NCBI GenBank assembly: GCA_026770615.1 | Contig: MU631371.1 | Coordinates: forward strand, 158,475-192,260 | DNA from: Pavlovales sp. CCMP2436 | Taxonomy: Eukaryota; Haptophyta; Pavlovophyceae; Pavlovales | Reading direction: 5' to 3' | Length of the DNA: 33,786 nucleotides | Part shown: piece after piece, positions 8,535 through 17,109 of the stretch | How the letters are laid out: the number at the start of each line of letters is the position of its first letter | Numbering within the stretch: the stretch's first letter is position 1 | The notes under the pieces: generated by a model | What the model was told of the DNA's origin: nothing | The model's input: the letters and a program-made list of their open reading frames with translations, nothing else | Databases searched by the model: none | Translations under genes and position numbers: made by a program

Positions 8535-8640
8535 ACTGATCACGGCAACCCGTACTGCTGAGGTCCCTTGATCCGAGTGTTTCTCAACGCTTGGGTCCGG
8601 TGAAGACCTGTCAGGGGACGGGCGTATTTCTAGATATTTA
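8535..8640 (+). repeat. LINE B-type 3' tail, solo copy D, inside intron 1
   Basis: Inverse orientation relative to copy C, with GGTCCCTTGATCCGAGTGTT, TCTCAACGCTTGGGTCCGG and CAGGGGACGGGCGT. It lies in the 214-bp intron 8688-8475, antisense to the host gene. Confidence 0.85.
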
Positions 8641-8688
8641 CACACACAGGGTTACAAAACAGGGGGAGACCCGTATGGCAACCCATAC

Positions 8689-9186
8689 CTCCGGCTCCCA
8701 GTCAGCGACGAGGAAGTTTGAGAAGTCGTGGAACTGGTCCACAAAGGTCTGATGGTCCACTGCCACGTGGGAAGCATCGAGAGGGGGCAGCAAGCGCGCC
8801 TGTTGCTGCGTCTGCTCGTAGAGTACGAGCGTGCCCTGTTTCTTCTGCTGCTTGCGCACCTCGTCCTTGGAGAGCGGAACGAGCGTCTCGTAGACGGAGA
8901 GGTCGTGCACTTCGCAGATCTGCTCGCGAGGATAGCCGCGCTCTGCCTCGGCGGCCGGCGCCACGGCCGCTTTCGCTGCACTGGCCGGGGCAGGACCGGC
9001 GACCGGGGCCGCGCTGAGGTGCAGCTTCGCGCAGGTCGTGCGGTGCGCCTTTCAAGCGGTGCGCTGGCACTCGGGCGAGCAGTAGGAGGCGGCCTTGCAG
9101 CCGCCACACACGAAGGCTGGGTGCCCCTTCGAGCATCCCGTGGCAGCGCAGACGGCCGCGTAGACAGCCGCGTCCCCAAGCAGCAT
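8689..9186 (-). pseudogene. Exon 1 of the MYND/RING gene, MYND finger with TGA at the conserved Trp
   Basis: The ATG at 9186 opens MLLGDAAVYAAVCAATGC, then CGGCKAASYCSPECQRTA, TGA (9054-9052), KAHRTTC. The spacing C36-x3-C40-x7-H48-x3-C52 with C27/C30 and C13/C18 is that of a MYND finger, and the TGA is exactly the consensus Trp before KxH. After an Ala/Pro linker the exon reads YPREQICEVHDLSVYETLVP and ends NFLVADWEPE at GAG|GTATGG, phase 0. No acceptor is needed upstream, so this is probably the first exon. Confidence 0.75.
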
Positions 9187-9240
9187 CGCGGGTACTGCTG
9201 TGGACAAGGCACTTTAAAAAAAGTAGCGCCCGCGTTGATG

Positions 9241-9420
9241 GTTTGCCAGGTCTGAGTGCCAAGGTCTGGGTGTACCGTCGAAGTATACCACCGGGACCTA
9301 AGTGCTCCGACGCCCTTCACCTGCCGCTGACCTCAATTGTCGGCGCTGGTTGAGAGGCGGACTGTTTGATACAGAAAGTGGGCCTAGAGTAGGTTTTGAA
9401 AAGCGGCGGCCACGCTAATG
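9241..9420 (+). promoter_or_regulatory. Upstream block of ankyrin copy 2, duplicated at copy 3; shared with divergent MYND gene
   Basis: Nearly the same sequence occurs at 10846-11028: GTTTGCCAGGTCTG, GACCTGAGTGCTCCGACGCC and GTCGGCGCTGGTTGAGAGGC. It occupies the space between the divergent starts at 9186 (-) and 9418 (+), so it probably carries promoter or 5' UTR sequence. No TATA box was recognised. Confidence 0.6.
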
Positions 9421-10519
9421 GCGGAATACGGGCACTGCCCCGGCCGCGCGAACGCGCGACTCGTGGCGCGCACCTAGGCGGAGCTCCCGCCGCTGCTCCG
9501 CTACCTCGCCAGCAACCCGCTTCGCGCCGTCGCCAAGTTTCTCGCCGACGCCGACCTGCCCTGCTTTCGGCTCGCGTGCAAGGCCTTCCGCGACCACTCG
9601 AGCCCGGCGCAGGAGAGGCACCGCACGGCCTTCTTCCGCACGCGCACGCTCGTGGTGTTCGCGTGGACGGAGATTCCTGGGTTCGTGCTGGACTTGTTGA
9701 CCATGCCCTGCCTCGCCGCGTCCGTTGGCTGCGTGGACGTCCTCGAGTAGCTGGTCGACAACCGGCAGTGCGCACTCGCAGCAGACGCGCGCTGCTGCTG
9801 CGGGGAAGGGACAGCTGGGCGCGCTGGGCTGGCTCCGCTCTCGCGGCTACCCAAGGGACACCTGTACCTGCGACTCTGCTGCTGAGGGTGGACACCTAGA
9901 GGTGCTGCGGTACGCGCACGAGCACGGCTGCCCGTGGAATCGCGATACCTGCTGGAGTGCTGCCCAGGGAGGGCATCTCGAGGTGCTGCGGTACGCGCAC
10001 GAGCACGGCTGTGAGTGGGACATCTGCACCTGCGACTCTACTGCTGAGGGAGGGTACCTCGAGGTGCTGCGGTACGCGCACGAGCACGGCTGCCAGTGGA
10101 ACAGGGACACCTGCGAAGCTGCTGCGTATGGAGGGCACCTTGAGGCGCTGCGGTACGCGCACGAGCACGGCTGTGACTGGAACGTCAGCACCTGCTGGCG
10201 TGCTGCTTAGTAAGGGTATTTCGAGGTGCTGCGGTACGCGCACGAGCACGGCTGCCTGTGGGACCTAGGCACCTGCAAAGGTGCTGCTGAGGGAGGGCAT
10301 CTCGAGGTGCTGCGTTATGCGCACGAGCACGGCTGCGAATGGGACAGCGACACCTGCTGGCGTGCTGCTTAGGTAGGGCATCTCGAGGTGCTTCCTTACG
10401 CGCTCGAGCACGGCCGCCCATTGTCGTTGGAATGGCTGGAGGAGTGCCGTGCTGTGGCATTACAGCATGGGCATGCCGAGGTGGTGGAGTGCTTGCGCGG
10501 TGCACAGCCGAACGCGTGA
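9418..10519 (+). pseudogene. F-box-like/ankyrin-repeat protein, copy 2
   Basis: ATG opens MAEYGHCPGRANARLVART, then the F-box-like domain (PPLLRYLASNPLRAVAKFL, CFRLACKAFRDHSSP) and GWLRSRGYP, followed by seven 27-residue repeats of GHLEVLRYAHEHGC type and the tail GAQPNA-TGA. It has the most repeats of the three copies. It is broken by TAG at codon 20 (9475), TAG after VDVLE (9748), a 2-bp deletion near 9786 compared with copy 3, TAG-TAA (10208-10213) and TAG (10370) at repeat joins where AAQGG is usual. An AATAAA follows at 10567. Confidence 0.8.
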
Positions 10520-10566
10520 TTAGCTGGTGCCAATGAAGCACAGCCCGCTTTATTTATATACTGTAC

Positions 10567-10572
10567 AATAAA
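10567..10572 (+). terminator. Polyadenylation hexamer AATAAA after ankyrin copy 2
   Basis: A perfect AATAAA 48 bp past the copy 2 stop, in AT-rich sequence. Function inferred from position. Confidence 0.4.
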
Positions 10573-10679
10573 ATCTAGCTCGGTTCGGAATATTCAATAT
10601 TGACCTCCTTTTCACAAATGAATTGAAGATGGATTATAACTATTTTGCGCGGCGACGTGCCCGTTTATTTGCGTTTTTG

Positions 10680-10824
10680 CGCTTTTTGCGTTTGGAGGGG
10701 GAATTATTTTAGGCATCCGCCAATGAATGCTGGAGTAGGTGACTTCATCAAGAAACCAACTCTTGCATTGCATTGGTCGCCGCTACATAAAATAACCCCT
10801 CCCCCCCCCAAACGCAAAAACGCA
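10680..10824. mobile_element. Foldback MITE-like element between ankyrin copies 2 and 3
   Basis: Terminal inverted repeats of about 30-35 bp: left GCGCTTTTTGCGTTTGGAG.. to TTATTTTA (10680-10711), right TAAAATAACCCC... to AACGCAAAAACGC (10786-10823). The interior also pairs partly (GGC..CGCCAATGAATGC and GCATTGCATTGGTCGCC). No coding frame. No clear target duplication. Confidence 0.6.
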
Positions 10825-10845
10825 TAAGGCAATGATGGTGACAGT

Positions 10846-11028
10846 GTTTGCCAGGTCTGCCAAGGTCTGAGTGTACCGTCGGAGTGTACAACCGAGACCT
10901 GAGTGCTCCGACGCCCTTCATCTGCCGCTCACCTCAATCGTCGGCGCTGGTTGAGAGGCGGACTTTGATACCAAAAGTAGGCGGAAGAACAGTAGGGGAA
11001 GTTTTGAAATGCGGCGGCCGCGCTGATG
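10846..11028 (+). promoter_or_regulatory. Upstream block of ankyrin copy 3
   Basis: High-identity duplicate of 9241-9420. Here it contains a short insertion (AGGCGGAAGAACAGTAGGGG) before the GCGGCGGCC start region. No divergent gene lies upstream of it, so its use as a promoter for copy 3 is inferred. Confidence 0.55.
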
Positions 11029-11095
11029 GCGGAAGGCGCCGCCGAGCGGGCACCGCCCCGGGCGCGCGAGCGCGTGGCTCGTGGCGCGCACCGAG

Positions 11096-11896
11096 ATGGC
11101 GCTTGCGCTACTGCTCCGCTACCTCGCCGGCGACCCGCTCCGCGCCGTCGCCAAGCTCCTCGCCAACGCCGACCTGCCGTGCTTCCGGCTCGCGTGCAAG
11201 GCCTTCCGCGACCACTCGAGCCCGGCGCAGGAGAGGCACCGCACGGCCTTCTTCCGCACGCGCGCGCTCGTGTCGTTCGCGTGGACGAGCATGTCCGGCT
11301 TCGCGTTTGATTTGCCGGAAATGCGCTGGCTCGCCGCGTCCGTCGGCTGCGTGGACGTCCTCGAGGAGCTGGTCGACAACCGGCAGTGCGCGCTCGCAGC
11401 AGACGCGTGCGCTGCTGCTGCGGGGAATGGGCAGCTGGGCGCGCTGGGCTGGCTTCACTCTCGCGGCTGCCCATAGAACAGCTACACTAGCACGAGTGCT
11501 GCGTTTGGAGGGCACCTTGAGGTGTTGCGGTACGCGCACCAGCACCCCTGCCCGCGGAACAGCACCGCCTGCTTGTATGCTGCTCAGGGAGGGCACCTCG
11601 AGGCGCTGCGGTACGCGCACGAGCACGGCTGCTCATGGGACTGGTTTACAGTGTGCTCCGCTGCTGTAAGTGGGCATCTCGAAGTGCTGCGGTACGCGCT
11701 CGAGCACGGCTGCCCATTGTCGGCGAGTGATTTAGCGGCCTACCGTGCTGTGGCATCGAAGTGTGGGCATTCCGAGGTGGTGGAGTACACCGCTTTGAAT
11801 TTCCTCATAAACTATAAAGTGCGTCCTGCCCAGCTGTGCACACAGTTCGGAACTATTGGAATGCGCAGTGCCATCCGCTGGCCCGTTGAGCGCTAG
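11096..11896 (+). pseudogene. F-box-like/ankyrin-repeat protein, copy 3, single internal TAG
   Basis: From ATG (MALALLLRYLAGDPLRAV) a single frame of 267 codons runs to TGA-free 11893 and stops at TAG 11894-11896, broken only by TAG at 11474-11476. That codon sits where repeats have Trp (CPW). The F-box-like domain CFRLACKAFRDHSSPAQ is intact, and GAG is retained after VDVLE where copies 1 and 2 have TAG. About four repeats follow. The tail differs: after GHSEVVEY it reads TALNFLINYKVRPAQLCTQF instead of LRGAQPNA, so the 3' end was replaced near 11789. It is the least damaged family member and may be translated in part. Confidence 0.75.
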
Positions 11897-12076
11897 GCTA
11901 CTGGCTAAGCGCTAGCTCACGCGCTTTAAGGGCAATTATGCGTGAAGAATCACAAAGTGAACAGATTAGGTGGATGTGGATTGGAAGAAGGGAGTCGGTA
12001 GACGTAAGATGAAAAGAAAAAAAAGGGTGGAGCTCAGTCTTAGTCCCCTTAGACCATCACTAAACTGTGAAGGCGA
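11897..12076. other. Spacer, no gene seen
   Basis: AT-rich towards its end, with an AAGAAAAAAAAG tract. Nothing recognised. Confidence 0.5.
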
Positions 12077-12355
12077 ATGATTCATATGCAAGAAATAAGA
12101 AAAGAAAATAGCGAATATTTCAGCACTCGCGCGTCAATGATAGCAATCGATAAAAAGATATATTATCCATTACTATCCATCACTGAGCTGCTAACATATA
12201 CCTTTATATCCATCACCTATAAAGGGATGGTGGGCAACAATAAGGGCGAATTTGATGTTGAGGCTCAGTTTATTAGAAAATTTTATACAAACAATGATTA
12301 TATTGGATTTAAGTACCATGCAGTTACTTTATTTAATGGACTGCCCTTCTGGTGA
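12077..12355 (+). CDS. Hypothetical 92-residue AT-rich ORF
   Basis: ATG to TGA, 92 codons, rich in Ile/Tyr/Lys/Asn (MIHMQEIRKENSEYF, FYTNNDYIGFKYHAVTLFNG). Base composition is much more AT-rich than the genes around it. No domain, signal peptide or splice site recognised. It may be a chance ORF or a fragment of organelle-like or foreign origin. Confidence 0.25.
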   Translation: MIHMQEIRKENSEYFSTRASMIAIDKKIYYPLLSITELLTYTFISITYKGMVGNNKGEFDVEAQFIRKFYTNNDYIGFKYHAVTLFNGLPFW

Positions 12356-13332
12356 TCTTAGAGCTGCAACGCCCTAGTGATTGACGCTCACGCATAGTCG
12401 ATTCCTATACTCTTCAGCAAGGTGACAGCGGGAGCAACGCCCTGCTGCTGCTTGCATCAGTAGCTTGCTATTTCTGCTCATTTTAATCACGCCAGCCAAT
12501 CAGCCACAACACTTAGATGTTGACTTTCAGCGCCACTTTGCGGTGATACCAAAACGCCGACTAAGCTCTGAAGCAGGCGATTTCGTTTCGAGTTTGGTTG
12601 AAGATAAGATCCATTGCGGGTCTCGCTGCACGTAGCGACGCAGCCCACATTGCGCTGCATGACAGTGTAAGTCATCGGGAAGCCCATTGCAATGTCGAAG
12701 CATGCCCGTAGATGCCAGTTGCGAGATGGCGGGAAGGTTCGGGGTGATGAATTACAATTGTATAGTTCTGGGTGATTTCAGTCGTGAGTACAGTTCGGGC
12801 AAGGGGGATGAAAATTCGACTAATTTCTTTACCCCCTTGGTTCGGGTGGGACGCAAATTGGGGGTGCAGGTCGGTGCGGCGCACAGGTATGTGGCATGCA
12901 CTCGCCAGGAGAGTACTTCCCTGCACGTGCACGTTTTGTGTGTGCAAGTTTGGAACTCCTTTTATGTGTGAATGAGTACAAGCTGGCTTTATGTGGCTGA
13001 TTCGCCGTCACTAGTCACTTTCTTGCCTGGGGCCTTGGATCGACCAACGATATTAATTGCGTTTCGGTGTAGCTGTGCAGCATGCACGAAACTCGAAAAT
13101 TACCCCCCAAAAAACCAACCTACACACATTCTGACCTAGGTATGTTAGTCTGACCCTTCAACACACCCGCAAACGCCCTAAGCGTTGAGGGAGGTGGCTT
13201 TCATGATATCTGCAGTGGGAGAGGGCGCTCAGCCCCCCTGAGCAGCAATCAGCCTTGATGAAGATGGCTACACTGTGTGTGTGCTCGACTGGTAGCCTCA
13301 CGGCGACGCAGCCCACAATGCGCCGCCTGTCA
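12356..13332. other. Spacer left of the Copia insertion, no firm gene
   Basis: Two short related segments, GCGACGCAGCCCACATTGCG (12635) and GCGACGCAGCCCACAATGCG (13303), each followed by a CA(G)TG-rich end, show a small local duplication. Frames are short and without recognisable domains. Confidence 0.5.
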
Positions 13333-13337
13333 GTGAG
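13333..13337. repeat. Target-site duplication GTGAG, left
   Basis: Identical to 21223-21227 immediately outside the other LTR; 5 bp is the usual Copia size. Confidence 0.9.
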
Positions 13338-13752
13338 TGTTGGAATATACCTCTCCCGGCATCACACAGCAGGCCATTTACGGTATCTGCTGAGTACAGG
13401 TGCGCGGCTCGAGCTCGAGGCGCCCTGCGGCAGATGACTAATCTAATGTAGAAACTTGCACAAGCAAAGATGGACGGACGGAATCCTTAAACGTAACCGA
13501 GTTTTATAGGGCGATCCCTAAAAACTCTAGGTACGGTTAGGAACATTCTCATCCAGGACTCTTTCTGGACTCTATGAGTCCACTTCCGATCGTTTGGTTA
13601 AGAGTCTTCTTTACCCCGCCGACGAATGCCGCCGACCGGAAGTGTGTCGTCGCAATGGGGGAAAGGATAACTGTCCAATAAAAACCCCTGTGAGTACCCT
13701 CGAGTACTCACACACATCCGTCCACGCTCAAGAGCGCACACGAATGCTAACA
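13338..13752 (-). repeat. Copia 3' LTR (415 bp)
   Basis: Complete LTR. It contains a TATAAAA on the minus strand (13508-13502) and an 8-bp palindrome GTGAGTAC/GTACTCAC (13690-13711). It predicts the 131 bp missing from the gapped copy (13447-13577). Confidence 0.95.
13502..13508 (-). promoter_or_regulatory. TATA-like box in the LTR
   Basis: TATAAAA on the minus strand within CCCTATAAAACTCGG, placed as a U3 promoter would be. The matching part of the 5' LTR falls in the N run. Confidence 0.5.
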
Positions 13753-13759
13753 CCCCCCC
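13753..13759 (-). other. Polypurine tract next to 3' LTR
   Basis: GCGGGGGGGTG on the minus strand immediately before the 3' LTR start, the usual site of plus-strand priming. Confidence 0.75.
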
Positions 13760-13764
13760 GCGAC

Positions 13765-13996
13765 TCATGGCGTGGGGACTGCAGCCACATAGTACATGAT
13801 GACGTCGACGTGCCGATGGAATATCGTCGCCGTGGTCGCCTTGGTCATGATGTCCGCGCGGTTGAGATCGGCGTGGACCTTATGACCTTGATCAAACCAT
13901 TCTCGTGCGCCACACGGATGTAGTGAAACTTCACATCGATGTGCTTCGATCGTGCCCTGGTTATCCTCGTAGATGGTGGTGGGGTCTGGTCTCCGG
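13765..13996 (-). pseudogene. Copia RNase H C-terminal tail, frameshifted
   Basis: Pieces of the conserved tail appear in alternating frames: TTIYEDNQGT (frame of 14121), ARSKHIDVKFHYIRVAHENG (frame of 14189), then HADLNRADIMTKA back in the first. The order matches YEDNxxA...KHIDxxxHxIR...xADIxTK. At least two small indels disrupt it. Confidence 0.8.
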
Positions 13997-15436
13997 CTAA
14001 TGGAGGAAAGACGCCAGCCCTCGAAGATAAGCCAGCTCGCGGCAGCACTCGCTGAGGGCGATGTACTCGGACTCGCAAGTCGAGAGTGCAATGACCGACT
14101 GCAGGCTTGAGTGCCACGCAATGAGCGTGCCGTTGTACATAACTATGTACCCGGTAGCGGAGCGCCGCTCCACTCTGTCGTTGGCCCAATCGGCGTCAGC
14201 GAACGCCGAGAGGCCGGCATGCACACTGTCCGCTTCGCAGCGGAAGAGCAATCCTAGGCGCAGGGTGCCCTTCAGGTACCTCAGCACCCGCTTGGTGCTG
14301 AGCATATCGCACACCCTTGGTGTGCTCATTTGCCTTGTCAGCGAGTTGGTGGCGTGCGCCAGGTCGGGTCGGCATGTCGTCATGATCGCACCCGTGATCT
14401 CCTGGTACGTCTTCAGGTCTTTGTTGTTGAGCAACTGCTCATCAGGCTCGGCGAAGTTGTTCTTCTCGGCCTCCGGCGTCCGGGCCGGGTTGCTCTCGGC
14501 CATGCCGAATCTGTCGAGGATCCCCAGGCTGTGATAAGTCTCTAGGTGCATGTACATCCCTCTGGGGGTGTATTCGAATTGTGCGCCCAGGAACTTCTCA
14601 AGCTCGTCCTGCACCTTAAGGGTGTAGTGCTTCGCGAGGTCTGCCGCGAGCTCGTCGATTGCCTTCGGATTACCCGTCAGGTTGAGCAAAAGTAGGTCGT
14701 CTACGAAGTTGCCGGCGATGATCACGCCTCCACATGGCGCAATCTTGATGAAGATACACGGTGCGCCCTCACAGGGCACGAATCCACGTTCAAGCAAGCG
14801 TGCTTGATGATGTCGGTACCATGCGCGGCCCGACTGTTTGAGACCCATCTGTGCTTTAATGGCCTCAGCAACGACGATGTACCCCGGCGGGGCCGTCGTC
14901 TGCGCCACATAGCCAGCTGGCATGGCGAACAGAGGGCGGTCTCCCTCCTCAAGGTTGGACGTCAGGTAGGCGTCCGAGACATCTCCTTTCCAGAAGATCT
15001 TGACCGTGGCGTGTTTTAGATTGGGTCGGCGCTTGCCGTCCATCTTGGCACCAATCGCCAGGAGAAGACGAACGTGCTCGCTCCTGATGGTGGGAGAGAA
15101 CACCTCGGTGTAATCAATTCCCTCACGCTGGTAGTTGCCCATCACCACCATGCATGCCTTCCAACGGGTGATCTCACCCGTATTGTCCGATTTGGCCTCG
15201 TAGATCCATTGTGACGGCAGTACTCTGTTACCAGCTTTCACCACCTTTCCGTCGAAGGTGTTGAGGTCTCGATGCGCTACCAGGTTGGACTCCATCGCCT
15301 CACGCCACTTATCTGCGTTGGGCGATGCTCTCGCCTGGCGAAAGTTGCGCGGGAGGGTGACCGGGACCCCCTTGTGCGTGATGCCTATTGCCGCTCGGGC
15401 AGACGCCAGCTCAGTGGTCTTGGCCTTGCTCCTCAA
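13997..15436 (-). CDS. Copia reverse transcriptase / RNase H
   Basis: A 479-codon open frame with RVT_2 features: GDVSDAYL (Asp152, motif A), GLKQSGRAWY (198-207), NFVDDLLLL (Asp246-Asp247, catalytic pair) and LKVQDELEKFLG. RNase H follows with AFADADW (Asp414/416), RRSATGY, WHSSLQ and CESEYIALSECCREL (Glu455). Length and order are typical of the pol C-terminus. Upstream the frame continues through a TAG (LP-TAG-GHDPLRRD) into an acidic linker, so it was once fused to integrase. It copies element RNA in virus-like particles. Confidence 0.9.
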   Translation of the reverse strand: MRSKAKTTELASARAAIGITHKGVPVTLPRNFRQARASPNADKWREAMESNLVAHRDLNTFDGKVVKAGNRVLPSQWIYEAKSDNTGEITRWKACMVVMGNYQREGIDYTEVFSPTIRSEHVRLLLAIGAKMDGKRRPNLKHATVKIFWKGDVSDAYLTSNLEEGDRPLFAMPAGYVAQTTAPPGYIVVAEAIKAQMGLKQSGRAWYRHHQARLLERGFVPCEGAPCIFIKIAPCGGVIIAGNFVDDLLLLNLTGNPKAIDELAADLAKHYTLKVQDELEKFLGAQFEYTPRGMYMHLETYHSLGILDRFGMAESNPARTPEAEKNNFAEPDEQLLNNKDLKTYQEITGAIMTTCRPDLAHATNSLTRQMSTPRVCDMLSTKRVLRYLKGTLRLGLLFRCEADSVHAGLSAFADADWANDRVERRSATGYIVMYNGTLIAWHSSLQSVIALSTCESEYIALSECCRELAYLRGLASFLH

Positions 15437-15717
15437 AGCCCTGTCCCGCCTCAGCGGGTCGTGCCCCTAGGGCAGAGCTTGGATCGGGTTCGCCTCGACG
15501 AGGCCCGTCCCCTTCTCTCTCTCCAACATTCTTGCTCGCACGCTTGTGAGGCCATCACGACGGTCCAGTTCCTCCTCCGTGTCTTTACCACTCGTGCTCG
15601 AATCGTCATCAAGTAGAGGATTGGTCTGTCAACGGGGGCGGAGCCTTTGTCGGTGGCTGTCACAGGCTTGCCGGTGGTCGTTTTGATCTGCTTGTTGGAG
15701 TCGTTCGGGATGGGAGC

Positions 15718-16554
15718 TTAGTCGCTCCTCTTCTCGCTCGAGATCCCCTCGAACAAGTCGATGTTCACCCTCCAAGGAGTGTGTATCCCCCCCGCGACCA
15801 GCTCTCTCTCGTCGATCTGTACGTGCCGAGAGAAGTTCACCGTGCCGTCTGCTAAGAGGACGATGTACCCAAGGATCAAGCGCATGGAATCTCCATATTG
15901 CACGCCATCCCCTCCGTAGCCCAGAATGAATCCCCGTTCCATCGGGGGGCCGAGCTTGCCGCTCTTCTTTCGGGCCGGGCCGATGAGAAGCATCCCGCAT
16001 GGAGCTCCGAACACGGCTAGGTGTTTAGCTGTCGGTCGTCTGCCGAAGAAAATCTCATGCGGCGAGACCCAGATGCGGACGTTGTCTCGTACGATCTGCT
16101 GTGATGCGAGCATGTTGCGAGCTACGCAGGCATGTCGAATCGCCCAGTGCCAGTGTCTGTTTGGCACCTTGGACATGGCCAGGATTGCTCTCGTATCTGC
16201 CGAGAGGGTCCCGATGTAGCGCTCGACCTTGCCGTTGGATTCCGGCGTGTCGTGCGCTGAGGTCACATTCGCTGACAATCCGAACTCAGTCAAGAGATCA
16301 TCAATGTCCTTCGAGTTGAGGTTCGTGCCTCCATCCGTATGACTTCTCCGTTGCCCAAAACCCGGGCCGAGAAGGAGGTGTGCGCCCAAGTTAGCGTGGG
16401 TGCCGAGCTCCAGGAACCACAGTCGTAGCAGACGTGCAATTACCCTCATATGTTTTCCGTAGTAAACCCAACCCCGGTTCGAAGCGTCGTCTAGATAGAC
16501 GAGGCCATATCGCATCCCTAGGGAACTCCCATCGGGGCCGACGGGCAGGTTCAC
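15718..16554 (-). pseudogene. Copia integrase core
   Basis: Catalytic D,D,E: YLDDASNRGW; HTDGGTNLNSKDIDDLL; TPESNGKVER, with 36 residues between the second Asp and Glu, then the conserved RNMLASQQ, SPHEIFFGRRPTAKHL and FGAPCGMLL of the Copia integrase C-domain. It ends at TAA 15720-15718. The N-terminal zinc-binding/GAG-preintegrase region (about 16555-17100) is not readable in one frame. Confidence 0.85.
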
Positions 16555-17109
16555 TTTTGATATCGTTGAAATATCTTAATGAGCTATCTGACCCGGTAGT
16601 TCCGCCCTAGGCATAGGTATGGAGAAGATTGACTTTCGCATGCGCACGTCAGTCAGTGCTGAGAGCAGCCTTTCGTGGCTGTCTGCTGTTCATGTCCAGG
16701 ATAGATCCGCTCAAAAGCGAGCGCTGAAGCAACTACTTGTTAGCAATGCCCAATCTCGTCGACCAAAGAGCGAGCCAGTCGTCTTCTGCCGCAAGCTTGC
16801 GGCGGGTCTGCTCTTCTAGCTTGGTGCCAGACGTGGGCCTTAGGCGTTAAGGTGGAGGTCAGCTTGTGTCCTCTTCTCCAGGCGGTTGAAGATCGGCTGA
16901 GACGGCGCCCTCGACTGCACGCCCCGCCCTCCCTGGTTGCCTCTGCCCGTGGTGCCTCTGGTGAAGCCACGGCCTCAGGTGGTAGCGCCGCCATTAAAGC
17001 CTCTTCTGCCGTACCCCCCCTGCGGCTTGGCAGTGGTGGTGTAGGCGGCGTATCCCTTCCCAGCTGAGGAGGGCTGCCACATGGGCACGGGGTAGTGCCG
17101 TGGCGGGAT

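Larger units (their letters stand above)
5791..9186 (-). pseudogene. Composite MYND / nucleotidyltransferase-like / coiled-coil / RING gene, eight exons
   Basis: The gene was reassembled by reading phase. Every one of seven GT-AG introns joins in frame, and the exons total about 627 codons. The order is an N-terminal MYND zinc finger (codons 13-52); a region with AGGGVL plus GADIDIFF and FDIDVCGFAFDG, which resembles the GG...DxD...D layout of the nucleotidyltransferase fold; a Trp/Lys-rich linker (PRKPVSWEEWSKQAY); a coiled coil rich in Glu/Ala/Arg; and a RING start CVVCLEAPKTLLLQPCNH. The RING suggests a ubiquitin ligase and the MYND a protein-binding module; the nucleotidyltransferase role is inference. 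TGA replaces the conserved MYND Trp (codon 45), TAG interrupts exon 5, and the RING lacks its last ligands. It is divergent from ankyrin copy 2, with 231 bp between starts. I recall similar arrangements in microalgal proteins but cannot name the family. Confidence 0.75.

Noticed and set aside
8652..9320. A 222-residue Arg/Ser-rich minus-strand ORF
   Set aside because: It is a shadow frame of the MYND-bearing exon 1, whose frame has the zinc ligands and matching splice sites.
3260..11896. Giant-virus insertion suggested by the ankyrin repeats and MYND/RING domains
   Set aside because: The genes have spliceosomal introns, polyadenylation-type ends and host-type transposons around them; no viral core gene is present. 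The repeats alone are not diagnostic.
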